Below, in pieces: positions 1 to 7,758 of a DNA stretch of 64,000 nt. Position numbers and translations under genes: made by a program. The stretch's first letter is position 1. Each line of letters starts with the position of its first letter. Under the pieces are notes generated by a model. It made no database searches, was not told the DNA's origin, and saw only the letters and a program-made list of their open reading frames with translations. The stretch is from Kingella oralis. GTDB taxonomy: Bacteria; Pseudomonadota; Gammaproteobacteria; Burkholderiales; Neisseriaceae. Where the stretch lies: positions 434,001 to 498,000 of the forward strand of contig NZ_CP059569.1 in the NCBI RefSeq assembly GCF_014054985.1. Direction: 5' to 3'.

Positions 1-1
1 T

Positions 2-103
2 GGCGAGATTAATCGCGCGGATGAGCTGATACGGCTTAATCCGCAGCTGCGCCATCCTTGCTTTATCCAAACAGGAGAAATCATGAATGGCTACGCCCAA
101 TAA
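2..103 (+). CDS. C-terminal fragment of a Mu-like phage tail/DNA circularisation protein (5' truncated)
   Basis: An open frame enters from the left edge and ends at TAA 101-103, overlapping the start of the next gene by 17 bases. The visible 33 residues contain RLNPQLRHPCFI and end in NGYAQ. This is similar to the C-terminus of the Mu gp43 (N) family, and that gene lies just upstream of the baseplate hub gene in Mu. The position and the overlap support a late-operon tail gene. A tail protein X (LysM-like) is the other possibility, because only the tail of the protein is visible. Confidence 0.5.
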   Translation, partial: GEINRADELIRLNPQLRHPCFIQTGEIMNGYAQ

Positions 104-1223
104 TTTGTATGACAACCAAATTGTGCTGCGCATTGGCGGCATGGAGCATCGCACATGGCAAAGCTACGATATTGACAGCGATTTTTTGATTCCTGCCGAT
201 GGCTTTGATTTTGAGCTGGGCGTGGCGGCAACACAGGGGCAAATCCCCGATTTAACAGGGCAACGCTGCGAAGTGGTGATTAACGGCGAAACGGTGCTCA
301 CAGGCATTATCGGCAACCAGCGCGATGAGAAAGACAAGGGCAGCCGCTCGCTGCGCTTAACAGGGCGCGATTTGGCTTGCTTGCTGGTGGATTGTTCTGC
401 GCCGCAAGTGAATGTAAAAGGCATGACGGTGCTGGCGGCGGTGCAAAAGCTGGTTGCGCCGTGGAGGCAATATCTGCCCCGCGTGGTATTGAAAGCGGAA
501 AACAACCCCACGCTGGATAAGGTGGATATTGAGCCGAGCGAAAGCGCGTGGCAGGCGTTGAGCCATGTGGCGAACTCGGTGGGCTTGCATGTATGGCTGG
601 AAGCGGATGGCACGCTGGCGGTGGGCGGGGCGGATTATTCGTCTGAACCTGTGGCAACCTTGTGTTGGAGCAGAAACGATAACCGCCGCAATGTGGAGCG
701 CATCAATATTGAGCGCGATGTGGACAATCGCTTTTCGGAAGTAACCTTTTTGGCGCAATCGCACGGCAGAAGCGGCAATGCGGCGAAGCATGATTTGAAA
801 TGGGTGTGGCAAGACCCGTCTATGCCTTTACACAAGCCGAAAACGGTGGTGGTGGCGGATGCGGATAATTTGGAAGCCTTGAAACGGCAGGCGAAAAAAC
901 AGCTTTCAGATTGGAAGCTGGAAGGCTTGACGATTACGGTTACCGTGGGCGACCACAAAACGGTGGCGGGCGTGTTGTGGGCGGCGGGGCAGCGCGTGCA
1001 TTTGATTGACGAGGAAGAAGGCATTGATGCGATTTTCTTTGTGATGGGGCGGCGTTTGATGTTGAGCCGCATGGGTGGCACGCAAACGGAGCTGCGGCTA
1101 AAAGAAGATGGCGTGTGGACACCCGATGCCTATGCGAAAAAAGCGGAGCGGGCGCGCAAACGCAAGGGCAAGCGCAAAACGGCGCGGGGCAAGGATAAGG
1201 GCGAGGAGTTGAAAAGCAGATGA
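87..1223 (+). CDS. Mu gp44-like baseplate hub protein
   Basis: The 378-aa protein starts at ATG 87 and overlaps the next gene by 4 bases. It opens with a strand-rich hub domain (IVLRIGGMEHRTWQSY) typical of the Mu gp44 (P) / phage D-like hub family. Such proteins form the trimeric centre of the contractile-tail baseplate on which the spike sits. The C-terminus is very basic (KAERARKRKGKRK). Its place directly before the gp45-like spike gene matches the Mu order gp44-gp45-gp46-gp47-gp48. Function is inferred from family likeness and gene order. Confidence 0.82.
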   Translation: MATPNNLYDNQIVLRIGGMEHRTWQSYDIDSDFLIPADGFDFELGVAATQGQIPDLTGQRCEVVINGETVLTGIIGNQRDEKDKGSRSLRLTGRDLACLLVDCSAPQVNVKGMTVLAAVQKLVAPWRQYLPRVVLKAENNPTLDKVDIEPSESAWQALSHVANSVGLHVWLEADGTLAVGGADYSSEPVATLCWSRNDNRRNVERINIERDVDNRFSEVTFLAQSHGRSGNAAKHDLKWVWQDPSMPLHKPKTVVVADADNLEALKRQAKKQLSDWKLEGLTITVTVGDHKTVAGVLWAAGQRVHLIDEEEGIDAIFFVMGRRLMLSRMGGTQTELRLKEDGVWTPDAYAKKAERARKRKGKRKTARGKDKGEELKSR

Positions 1224-1849
1224 GTTTGGCAAAATTGGCAAAGCGAACCGCGCAGGTGGCGCGGGGCGTGCAAGATGGGATTCGGCAGGCATTTCGCGGC
1301 AAGGTGGCGGCAACGCAATCGGGCGAGCCGATTCAGCGCGTGCAGGTGCAGGGTTTAGCCGATGAAACACTGCAAGATGTGGAGCAATTGCAGCAATTTG
1401 GCTTTACCAGCCATGCGCCTACTGGCAGCGAGATGATTGTGTTGCCTTTGGGCGGCGATACCACGCATGGCATTGTGATTGCCAGCGAGCATGGCAGTTT
1501 TCGGGTGAAAAATTTGCAAGGCGGCGAGGTGGCGGTGTATGACCAATCGGGCAGCAGCATTGTGTTGAAGCAGGGGCGGTTGATTGAGATGGACTGCGAT
1601 AATTTGGTGATTCGCGCCAGCCAAAAGGTGCGGATTGATAGCCCGCTGGTGGAGGCAAGTGCGCAGGTGTTAGCAAAAGGGCAAATCACAGGGCAAAACG
1701 GTTTAGCCATTTCGGGCGGCGAAGGCGGCGATGCGGTGCGCATCGAGGGCAGCCTGAAAACCACGGGCGATGTGGTGGCGGGGGATATATCGGTGCAGCA
1801 ACACACGCATCCGGGCGACAGCGGTGGCACAACGGGAGCGGCGCAATAG
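1220..1849 (+). CDS. Mu gp45-like baseplate assembly / tail spike protein
   Basis: The 209-aa protein starts at ATG 1220 inside the end of the hub gene (translational coupling). It has an OB-like N-terminal half (VQGLADETLQDVEQLQQFGF, then a turn-rich segment) and a Gly-rich repetitive C-terminal half resembling the beta-helix needle of the Mu gp45 (V) spike. It ends in a His/Gly-rich tip (QQHTHPGDSGG), which could be a metal-binding apex. In Mu this trimer is the membrane-piercing point of the contractile tail. Confidence 0.82.
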   Translation: MSLAKLAKRTAQVARGVQDGIRQAFRGKVAATQSGEPIQRVQVQGLADETLQDVEQLQQFGFTSHAPTGSEMIVLPLGGDTTHGIVIASEHGSFRVKNLQGGEVAVYDQSGSSIVLKQGRLIEMDCDNLVIRASQKVRIDSPLVEASAQVLAKGQITGQNGLAISGGEGGDAVRIEGSLKTTGDVVAGDISVQQHTHPGDSGGTTGAAQ

Positions 1850-1870
1850 CGCATGGATGGAAACAAGCAG

Positions 1871-1911
1871 AGGCAGCCTGAAACGGTTTATTCGTTTTGG
1901 CTGCCTTTTTT
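1871..1911 (+). terminator. DUS inverted pair with T-tract inside the prophage late operon
   Basis: AGGCAGCCTGAAACG and the near complement CGTTTTGGCTGCCT flank a short loop and are followed by a run of seven T. The structure lies between the spike gene (ends 1849) and the gp46-like gene (starts 1967), where Mu has no terminator. It may attenuate late transcription. The second arm is an imperfect DUS. Confidence 0.55.
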
Positions 1912-1966
1912 TGGGGCGAAGCGGTGCGCCTGCCTGCCCTGCTTTGCTGCGTCGTATGATGCCAGT

Positions 1967-2314
1967 ATGGATAAAGAATTGAACCCTTTAACCGGCGATT
2001 ACACGGGGCGCGCCGTTAAAAACCTGCAAAACGCGGTGTATATCCGCTTGCGCACGCCGCTGGGCACATGGTGGGCGGATAAAAGCATTGGCTCGCTGTT
2101 GCACCTTTTGCAGCGAGAAAAAGATGTGGCGCGGGTGGGGTTGCTGGCAGAGCAGTATGCAATGGAAGCCTTGCAGCCGATTGTGGACGATGGGCGAGCG
2201 CGGCAAATCAGCGTATCCGCCACGCAGCCGCACAATGGCTGGTTGCTGCTGCGCATCCGCGTGGAGACGGCACAAGGCGGCTTTGATTATAACCACCGTG
2301 TGCCGATTGTGTAG
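1967..2314 (+). CDS. Mu gp46-like baseplate wedge protein
   Basis: The 115-aa protein is a typical GP46-family member: LGTWWADKSIGSLLHLLQ is the family hallmark, followed by an alternating strand segment ending in VPIV. The frame is open further upstream, but ATG 1967 is chosen because the upstream part reads through a DUS hairpin and has no family likeness. GP46 proteins are lysozyme-like wedge components (gpW/gp25 type) of contractile-tail baseplates. The gene sits between the spike and the baseplate J gene, as in Mu. Confidence 0.8.
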   Translation: MDKELNPLTGDYTGRAVKNLQNAVYIRLRTPLGTWWADKSIGSLLHLLQREKDVARVGLLAEQYAMEALQPIVDDGRARQISVSATQPHNGWLLLRIRVETAQGGFDYNHRVPIV

Positions 2315-2363
2315 GGCAGCCTGAAAACGCCTGTTTAACCGTTTTTAAAAAGATTTTAAACCC

Positions 2364-3416
2364 ATGTTTACACCCCCTGATTTTGACACCATTCGCGCGG
2401 CGATTTTGCGCGACACGCAATCGCTGATACCCGATGCCGACATCAGCGCCGATAGCGACCATTATGTGCACGCTTCGCGCTTGGCTTCTTGCGCGGCGGG
2501 GCAATACGCGCATCAAACGTGGATAACGCGGCAAATCTTCCCCGACACGGCAGACACCGATTATTTGGAGCGACACGCGGTATTGCGCGGGATTACGCGC
2601 CGTGCGGCAACCCGCGCAGGCGGCACGGCAACACTGGCGGGCACAGCGGGCGCGGTATTGGCAGCGGGGGTGCAGATTAAGCTGGGCAACCGTTTTTACG
2701 CCACCACCGCCGAGGCGACTATTGGCAGCGATTTAAGCGCGCGTGTGCCGATTGCGGCGGCAGAGGCGGGCGAGCAGGGCAATTGCGACACCACCGCAGG
2801 GCAATTGATGGCAGCCAGCGCGGGCATCAGCAGCGATGTGATGCTATCGGCGACAGGCGGCACGGATGTGGAAAACGATGCTTCGCTGTTGTCGCGCTTG
2901 TTGGAGCGCATCCGCCGTCCGCCCGCAGGTGGTAATCGGCACGATTATAAAAACTGGGCGTTAAGTGTGGATGGCGTATCCAGCGCCTATGTTTACCCGC
3001 TGCGGCGCGGCTTGGGCACGGTGGATGTGGCGATTACATCAGCCAATCAATTGCCCAGCGCGGAAACCTTGGCGGCGGTGCAAAACTATATTGATGCGGT
3101 GCGCCCTGTTACCGCCAAAAATGTGCGCGTGCTTGCGCCTGATATTACGCGGGTGGATGTGCGCGTGCGGGTTAAGCTAGCTGGCGCGGATTGGGCGGCG
3201 GCGCAGCGCGAAATTCAGGCTGCCTTGGACGCTTATTTTGACGCGCTGATACCCGCCGACGACGTGGTGGTGTCGCAATTGGAAGCGGTAATCAGCAATG
3301 CTGCGGGGGTGGTGGATAGGGTGTTGCTGGCACCGCGTGCCAATTTGACCGCCGACACGGTGAACAAGATTGAATGGTTTAAATTGGGCAGCCTGAACAT
3401 GGAGCGGATGGCATGA
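2364..3416 (+). CDS. Mu gp47-like baseplate J protein
   Basis: The 350-aa protein has the usual length and features of the baseplate J family: an N-terminal helical segment, a central Ala/Gly/Thr-rich region (AGTAGAVLAAGVQIKLGN), the motif RIRRPPAGGNRHDYKNWA near residues 190-205, and a C-terminal strand-helix domain. It forms the wedge arms linking hub and tail fibres. The stop overlaps the start of the gp48-like gene by 4 bases. Confidence 0.85.
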   Translation: MFTPPDFDTIRAAILRDTQSLIPDADISADSDHYVHASRLASCAAGQYAHQTWITRQIFPDTADTDYLERHAVLRGITRRAATRAGGTATLAGTAGAVLAAGVQIKLGNRFYATTAEATIGSDLSARVPIAAAEAGEQGNCDTTAGQLMAASAGISSDVMLSATGGTDVENDASLLSRLLERIRRPPAGGNRHDYKNWALSVDGVSSAYVYPLRRGLGTVDVAITSANQLPSAETLAAVQNYIDAVRPVTAKNVRVLAPDITRVDVRVRVKLAGADWAAAQREIQAALDAYFDALIPADDVVVSQLEAVISNAAGVVDRVLLAPRANLTADTVNKIEWFKLGSLNMERMA

Positions 3417-3982
3417 ATTATCAGGAAGTGTTGCTGGGCTTGCTGCCGCCTGTGTCTTATGCGCGGGGTGGGGCGCGGGTGCGACAGCAGGCGCAGATTG
3501 ATGCGCAGGTGTTGGATGGGGTGGCACGCAGCGCGGGAGCGGTGGTAGGGGCGTGTTTGCCCGACACATCGGGCGCGTTGCTGGCGGATTGGGAACGGGT
3601 GTTGGGCTTGGAGACAACCAATGCAGGCAAGCCTTATGCGGCGCGGCTATCGGCGGTGTTGCTCAAAATCAACGCGGTAGGCGGGTTGAGCATTCCCTAT
3701 TTTATCCAGCTGGCGCAAAGCGCGGGCTACACGATTACGATTGACGAGCCGCAGCCGTTTCGCGTGGGCATCAACCGAGCGGGCGAACGGCTTGCTCCCG
3801 AAGAGATTATGTGGGTGTGGGTGGTCAATGTGGCGGCGAGCACGCAGACGGTGTGGCGGTTTTGCGCGGGGGCGAGCTGCGCGGGCGAGCGGTTGAGCAG
3901 TTTTAGCGACAACGTCATCGAGCGCGTGTTTGAGGATTTAAAGCCCGCGCACAGTTTCGTGCGTTTTACCTATACAGGTTAA
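3413..3982 (+). CDS. Mu gp48-like tail protein (DUF2313)
   Basis: The 189-aa protein is recognisable as the YmfQ/DUF2313 family by its N-terminus (LLGLLPPVSY), the WERVLGL segment near residue 60, and the C-terminal CAGERL ... FEDLKPAHSFVRFTY signature with paired cysteines. The family connects the baseplate wedge to the tail fibre in Mu-like phages. It is coupled to the preceding gene (ATG 3413) and followed by the fibre gene after 32 bases. Confidence 0.85.
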   Translation: MNYQEVLLGLLPPVSYARGGARVRQQAQIDAQVLDGVARSAGAVVGACLPDTSGALLADWERVLGLETTNAGKPYAARLSAVLLKINAVGGLSIPYFIQLAQSAGYTITIDEPQPFRVGINRAGERLAPEEIMWVWVVNVAASTQTVWRFCAGASCAGERLSSFSDNVIERVFEDLKPAHSFVRFTYTG

Positions 3983-4014
3983 TTAAATTTTATAAAACAA
4001 AGGATTGGATAAGC

Positions 4015-5172
4015 ATGTTAGCAATTGAGACCCAAGACAACGAATTTCATGACGGCAACGGCACGACCGAGTTGGGCACCATTCTGCCCGCTTGGTGGCT
4101 CAACCAAGTGCAGGCGGAAATATTGGAGGTGGTGCGCGCGGGCGGCTTGACCCCCGATAAGGCGCAGCGCAACCAAATGCTCAACGCGCTTAAAAAACTG
4201 ACAAACGATGCCACCAACCCTGCCACGCTGTCGGGCGATACCGAAAACCAAACGGCCAATGGCGCAACAGGGCATACCCATAAAATTGAGCGCGCCACCG
4301 ACACGCTGGCAGGCGTGGTTAGGCTCATCGACGCGCTCAACAGCAATGATACCACCGCCGCTTTATCCGCCGCGCAGGGCAAGGTGCTTGCCGAGAGCAA
4401 GCTGGACGGCAACAGCGGCGTTACTTTATCTACCAATCAAACCATCACGGGCTATAAAGATTTCGCACAGGGGCTTAGCTCGGGCGCGCCGATTAAAGTC
4501 CAGTACGCCAACGACTGGGTGGGCTTTATCGCCAACCAGCCTGCCGAGGGCAAAAACGTCTTTTTTGACGCTTATGTGCGCGACATTCCGCGCGGGGGCA
4601 TACAGGTGGTTTCCGACGGCAACGGGCAATACAGCCTGCGCTTTTCGGTTACGCCACCCGGTGCGACCAACGCCGACCGCAGGATAAGCGGATTGAGCGT
4701 GTACAACCATGCCGTGTGGACCAATGCTTACGGCTGGCTGCACGAGGGCTTTGTGCGCAGCGGTGCGGGCATCGGGCAAAACGCGGGCAACCAAGTCAAA
4801 ATCGGGTGGAGCGGTAACCGGCTCAAAGCCACGGTGGACAGCACCGACTTGGGCGATTTTGTGTTTGACGGGCATTTTGCTAGCAATTCGTTCGGGCAAA
4901 ACGGCTATCAGCGTTTGCCGGGTGGGCTGATATTGCAATGGGGCAGATTAAGGGTGCAGGGCGACGGCTTTTACAGGGTATGGATGCCCATCTCATTTCC
5001 CAACGCCAACCTTAACGCGCAGGCGACTATTTCCATCGGCGGCGCTGTGCAGGGCAATAACGTGGCATCGGCGCATGTGGCTTGGCTGGAAAACAGCTCC
5101 ATCCATGTTGGCTTTTCCGAAAACGGCACGTTTGGCGAGCAGGAATTGTTTTGGTTTGCCATCGGACATTGA
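4015..5172 (+). CDS. phage tail fibre protein
   Basis: This 385-aa protein begins with a conserved attachment segment (PAWWLNQVQAEI) found in Mu-like and P2-like fibres, followed by helical/turn-rich shaft sequence. It ends in the receptor-binding knob type seen in gp53-like fibres: GYQRLPGGLILQWG followed by strand-rich sequence and FAIGH. The knob would decide host-surface recognition. AAGGA about ten bases before ATG 4015 gives a ribosome site. Confidence 0.82.
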   Translation: MLAIETQDNEFHDGNGTTELGTILPAWWLNQVQAEILEVVRAGGLTPDKAQRNQMLNALKKLTNDATNPATLSGDTENQTANGATGHTHKIERATDTLAGVVRLIDALNSNDTTAALSAAQGKVLAESKLDGNSGVTLSTNQTITGYKDFAQGLSSGAPIKVQYANDWVGFIANQPAEGKNVFFDAYVRDIPRGGIQVVSDGNGQYSLRFSVTPPGATNADRRISGLSVYNHAVWTNAYGWLHEGFVRSGAGIGQNAGNQVKIGWSGNRLKATVDSTDLGDFVFDGHFASNSFGQNGYQRLPGGLILQWGRLRVQGDGFYRVWMPISFPNANLNAQATISIGGAVQGNNVASAHVAWLENSSIHVGFSENGTFGEQELFWFAIGH

Positions 5173-5193
5173 TGTTTTTACGGGAGATTAACC

Positions 5194-5814
5194 ATGATTT
5201 ATTACTCGCACAGCGCGCAGGCGTTTTTTGACGACCAAATCCACAGCGCGGCGCAGATACCCGAGGACGCGCAGGCAATTGATGCGCAACAGCATCAGGC
5301 GTTGTTGGATGCGCTCAACACGGGGGCGCACATTGGCGCGGATTTATCCATTATTCCCCGCCCATCGCCTGCGCATACATGGAACGGCAAGGCTTGGGTG
5401 GTGGACAAAGCCAAGCAAGCCCAAGCGGTTCAAGCGGCGTTTCAGGCTGCCCAAAATGCGAAACTGGCGGAACTTGCCAACGCAGCGCAGGCGTTTGTGG
5501 ATAAGTACGCCAAAACCGATATTGTCCCCGCCTTTGAGCAGGAAACGTGGGCGATGCAGGGAGCTGAAGCGCGAGCATGGGCAGATGATGACAACGCGCC
5601 GACCCCTGTGTTGGATGGCATCGCCCAGCATCGCGGCATTGACCGCATCACGCTAATTCGTGCCGCGCTGCGCAAAACGCAGCAGTATGAGACGCTGGCG
5701 GCGGGCGTGGCGGGGCAACGGCAGGCGTTGCAAGTGCTGATTGAGCAGGCAAAAACGTTGGATGATTTAGCGGCGATTGAGCTGACTTTCAGGCTGCCTG
5801 AAATGGGAGGTTAG
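5194..5814 (+). CDS. phage tail-fibre-associated protein (assembly-like)
   Basis: The 206-aa protein follows the fibre gene, where fibre assembly proteins normally lie. The N-terminal 70 residues carry a short strand pattern (MIYYSHSAQAFFDD) and a proline/tryptophan segment (HTWNGKAWVVD) common in fibre-assembly and DUF4376-type proteins. The remainder is Ala/Gln-rich and predicted helical. The stop lies 3 bases before the next gene. The exact family is uncertain. Confidence 0.6.
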   Translation: MIYYSHSAQAFFDDQIHSAAQIPEDAQAIDAQQHQALLDALNTGAHIGADLSIIPRPSPAHTWNGKAWVVDKAKQAQAVQAAFQAAQNAKLAELANAAQAFVDKYAKTDIVPAFEQETWAMQGAEARAWADDDNAPTPVLDGIAQHRGIDRITLIRAALRKTQQYETLAAGVAGQRQALQVLIEQAKTLDDLAAIELTFRLPEMGG

Positions 5815-5817
5815 GCG

Positions 5818-6285
5818 ATGACGCGAGTTTATTTGGCACTCTACAAAGGGCGCAAACGCGGCACATCGCCGCGCGAGTTGTGGCAGCGGTTGATGGATTG
5901 GGCGGTGCGGATCGCCACGCGCGGGCAGTACAGCCACTGCGAGATTGCCGTTAAGCATGGTTTTACCGATGACTATCACTGCTATTCCGCCAGCCTGCGC
6001 GACGGCGGCGTGCGCAGCAAAACCATGCTGCTGCCTGCCGACAAATGGGATTTAATCCCCATCCGCGATGCGGAGACGCATGAAAAAGTGTGGGCGCTGT
6101 ATCAAACCACGCAAGGGGCGAAATATGACTATATCGGCGCGTTGGGCGTGGTGTTGCCCGTGCGGCAGGTTGCGCAGAGATGGTTTTGCTCGGAGTGGTG
6201 CGCCAAAGCGTTGGGGCTGGGACAGCCTGAAAAGTATAGCCCGCAGGCGTTGGCGGATTTATTTCAGGCTGCCTGGAAAAGCTGA
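5818..6285 (+). CDS. permuted NlpC/P60 (papain-like) family protein of the prophage
   Basis: The 155-aa protein has the order of a circularly permuted papain-like fold: the catalytic-type His comes first (GQYSHCEIAV, about residue 43) and the Cys later (WFCSEWCAKAL, about residue 123). Such enzymes cleave amide or ester bonds in peptidoglycan or lipids. In a phage tail cluster it may be a wall-degrading or lysis-associated enzyme, but its substrate is not shown by the sequence. Its last 20 codons lie in a 47-bp segment repeated downstream at 6637-6683. Confidence 0.6.
   Translation: MTRVYLALYKGRKRGTSPRELWQRLMDWAVRIATRGQYSHCEIAVKHGFTDDYHCYSASLRDGGVRSKTMLLPADKWDLIPIRDAETHEKVWALYQTTQGAKYDYIGALGVVLPVRQVAQRWFCSEWCAKALGLGQPEKYSPQALADLFQAAWKS
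6223..6269 (+). repeat. 47-bp direct repeat, copy 1 (in the NlpC-like gene)
   Basis: This segment matches 6637-6683 at 46 of 47 bases, with one G/T difference. It encodes the C-terminal QPEKYSPQALADLFQA of the NlpC-like protein. The two copies are 414 bp apart and bracket the Gp49-family gene. Confidence 0.9.
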
Positions 6286-6396
6286 ATGTCTTTAAGCAAG
6301 GTGTTTCGGCAACTGTAAAAACTTTTTAAATCAATCGTTTGCTTTTTGCAAGCAAGATTGAACTTTGTTTAAGTAACTTTTATTTGGAGATTAACC

Positions 6397-6645
6397 ATGA
6401 AAACATTGACTAAAACTTATTTGGAAAATTTGATTGAAAAATCAGAATATATCCGCCATGAAAATTCCACATTGACGATTTGTGTTTTGACGTTGAAAAG
6501 CGGATTTGTGGTAACAGGCGAAAGTGCTTGTATCAGCCCTGAAAATTTTGACGCGCAAATCGGGCGTGAGATTGCCTACAACAATGCGTTTGAGAAACTT
6601 TGGCAGTTGGAGGGTTATCGTCAAAAGGCATTGGGGCAGCCTTAA
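6397..6645 (+). CDS. phage protein of the N4 Gp49 / Sf6 gene 66 family
   Basis: The 82-aa protein has the compact family signature VLTLKSGFVVTGESACISPENFD, followed by IGREIAYNNAFEKLWQLEGY. Members are widespread in phages and of unknown molecular role. TGGAGA 8 bases upstream of ATG 6397 is a plausible ribosome site. The last codons and the stop (CAGCCTTAA) fall in the second copy of the 47-bp direct repeat, so the 3' end was probably created by the duplication. Confidence 0.75.
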   Translation: MKTLTKTYLENLIEKSEYIRHENSTLTICVLTLKSGFVVTGESACISPENFDAQIGREIAYNNAFEKLWQLEGYRQKALGQP

Positions 6646-6683
6646 AAGTATAGCCCGCAGGCGTTGGCGGATTTATTTCAGGC
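6637..6683 (+). repeat. 47-bp direct repeat, copy 2 (end of the Gp49-family gene)
   Basis: This is the second copy of 6223-6269. Here the DUS-like CAGCCTGA is changed to CAGCCTTA, which supplies the TAA stop of the Gp49-family gene. The rest of the copy is untranslated. Confidence 0.9.
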
Positions 6684-6803
6684 AGCCTGAAACAACAAAA
6701 GAAAAGTCCTGACATCAGGAAATTTGAGCAACGAGAAAGGCAATTTATGCAACAAAATTTAGAAAAACCGTTTGACAAGGGAAAACAGCATGCAACAATT
6801 TTT

Positions 6804-6830
6804 ACAGACAGACAGACAGACAGACAGACA
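6804..6830 (+). repeat. GACA tetranucleotide repeat (6.75 units) ahead of a DNA methylase
   Basis: A perfect period-4 tract of 27 bases (ACAG/GACA) ends 8 bases before the methylase ATG at 6839. Two better start sites lie before the tract: ATG 6747 (AAAGG six bases upstream) and ATG 6790 (AAGGG eight bases upstream). Both read into the repeat, each in a different frame. With one unit fewer, ATG 6790 is in frame with the methylase; with one unit more, ATG 6747 is. As written neither is, and the 6790 frame stops at TAA 6832-6834. This is the pattern of a slipped-strand phase switch. Confidence 0.85.
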
Positions 6831-6838
6831 CTAAACCC

Positions 6839-7597
6839 ATGCCCATTATCGCGTGGATGGGCGGCAAACGCCGTTTAGCCAAGCATTTGCTGCCGTTATT
6901 TCCCGAGCATAGTTGTTATGTGGAGCTGTTTGCAGGCGGAGCGGCTTTGTTTTTTCTGCGCGACAAACCTGCCCGCTGCGAAGTGTTGAATGACATCAAC
7001 GGCGATTTGGTGAATCTTTATCGCGTGGTGCAGCATCATTTTGACGAATTTGTGCGCCAGTTCGCATGGCAGTTGAGCAGCCGCCAAATCTTTGTTCAAC
7101 TGCAAGCCACGCCGCCCGATACCTTAACCGACATTCAACGCGCGGCGCGTTTCTTTTATCTGCAATACAATACATTTGGTAAAAAACCATTTGGGCGACA
7201 CTATGGCACAGCCACCACCAGCAAAGCATGGAATGCCGCCACCGTGGCACAAAAATTGTACACCGCGCAGCAACGGCTCGGCGGAGTGTTTGTGGAAAAC
7301 GAAACATGGCAAAGCTGCTTGAAACGTTACGACCGCCCGCACACCTTTTTCTACGCCGACCCGCCTTACTGGCAAACCGCAGACTATGGGCGCGGGTTTG
7401 ATTGGTCAGAATACGAACAGCTTGCCCAAGCCATGCGCAGTATGCAGGGCAAAATGATGTTAAGCATCAACGACCACCCTGATATTCGTGCTTTATTTGC
7501 TGAATTTAAGGTGGTGGAATTGGAGCTGGCGTATTCGGTGGGCAGGCAAGCTGAAAGCAGAGGCAAGCGCGGAGAGTTGGTGGTGATGAATTATTAG
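6839..7597 (+). CDS. prophage D12-class N6-adenine DNA methyltransferase (Dam-like), probably phase-variable
   Basis: The 252-aa protein has the complete D12/Dam domain: the SAM-binding motif begins at the N-terminus (WMGGKRRLAKHLLPLFP), ELFAGGAALFF follows near residue 28, and the catalytic DPPY motif (YADPPYW) lies near residue 173. It would methylate adenine in duplex DNA. The target site cannot be read from the sequence. It sits at the end of the late region, where Mu carries its modification genes. ATG 6839 has no good ribosome site, but it lies 4 bases after a stop of the upstream frame, so weak coupled initiation is possible. In other repeat states it would gain an N-terminal extension of about 16 or 32 residues. 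A terminator follows at 7668. Confidence 0.88.
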   Translation: MPIIAWMGGKRRLAKHLLPLFPEHSCYVELFAGGAALFFLRDKPARCEVLNDINGDLVNLYRVVQHHFDEFVRQFAWQLSSRQIFVQLQATPPDTLTDIQRAARFFYLQYNTFGKKPFGRHYGTATTSKAWNAATVAQKLYTAQQRLGGVFVENETWQSCLKRYDRPHTFFYADPPYWQTADYGRGFDWSEYEQLAQAMRSMQGKMMLSINDHPDIRALFAEFKVVELELAYSVGRQAESRGKRGELVVMNY

Positions 7598-7667
7598 CCG
7601 ATAATGATTGCGACAGGCTTAATAACCGCAGTAGCAGCATTAATTGTAATCAGCAAGTTCTTGTGAT

Positions 7668-7691
7668 AAAAGCCACGAAAGGGGCTTTTTT
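7668..7691 (+). terminator. rho-independent terminator after the prophage methylase
   Basis: The arms AAAAGCC (7668-7674) and GGCTTTT pair around a short loop and run into a T tract. This is a non-DUS terminator and probably marks the end of the prophage late transcript. Confidence 0.75.
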
Positions 7692-7712
7692 ATTGTGATT
7701 GCATCAATCAAA

Positions 7713-7758
7713 TTTGCACTTATTTTGGCATACGCCACAATGACAAAATAAATGCAAA
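7713..7758. repeat. 15-bp inverted repeat at the prophage/host edge
   Basis: TTTGCACTTATTTTG (7713-7727) and CAAAATAAATGCAAA (7744-7758) are complementary at 14 of 15 positions, with a 16-base spacer. The right arm covers the ATG of the next gene (7752). A third TTGCA occurs at about 7699. It could be an operator, or part of the transposase-binding right end of the Mu-like prophage. Confidence 0.5.
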
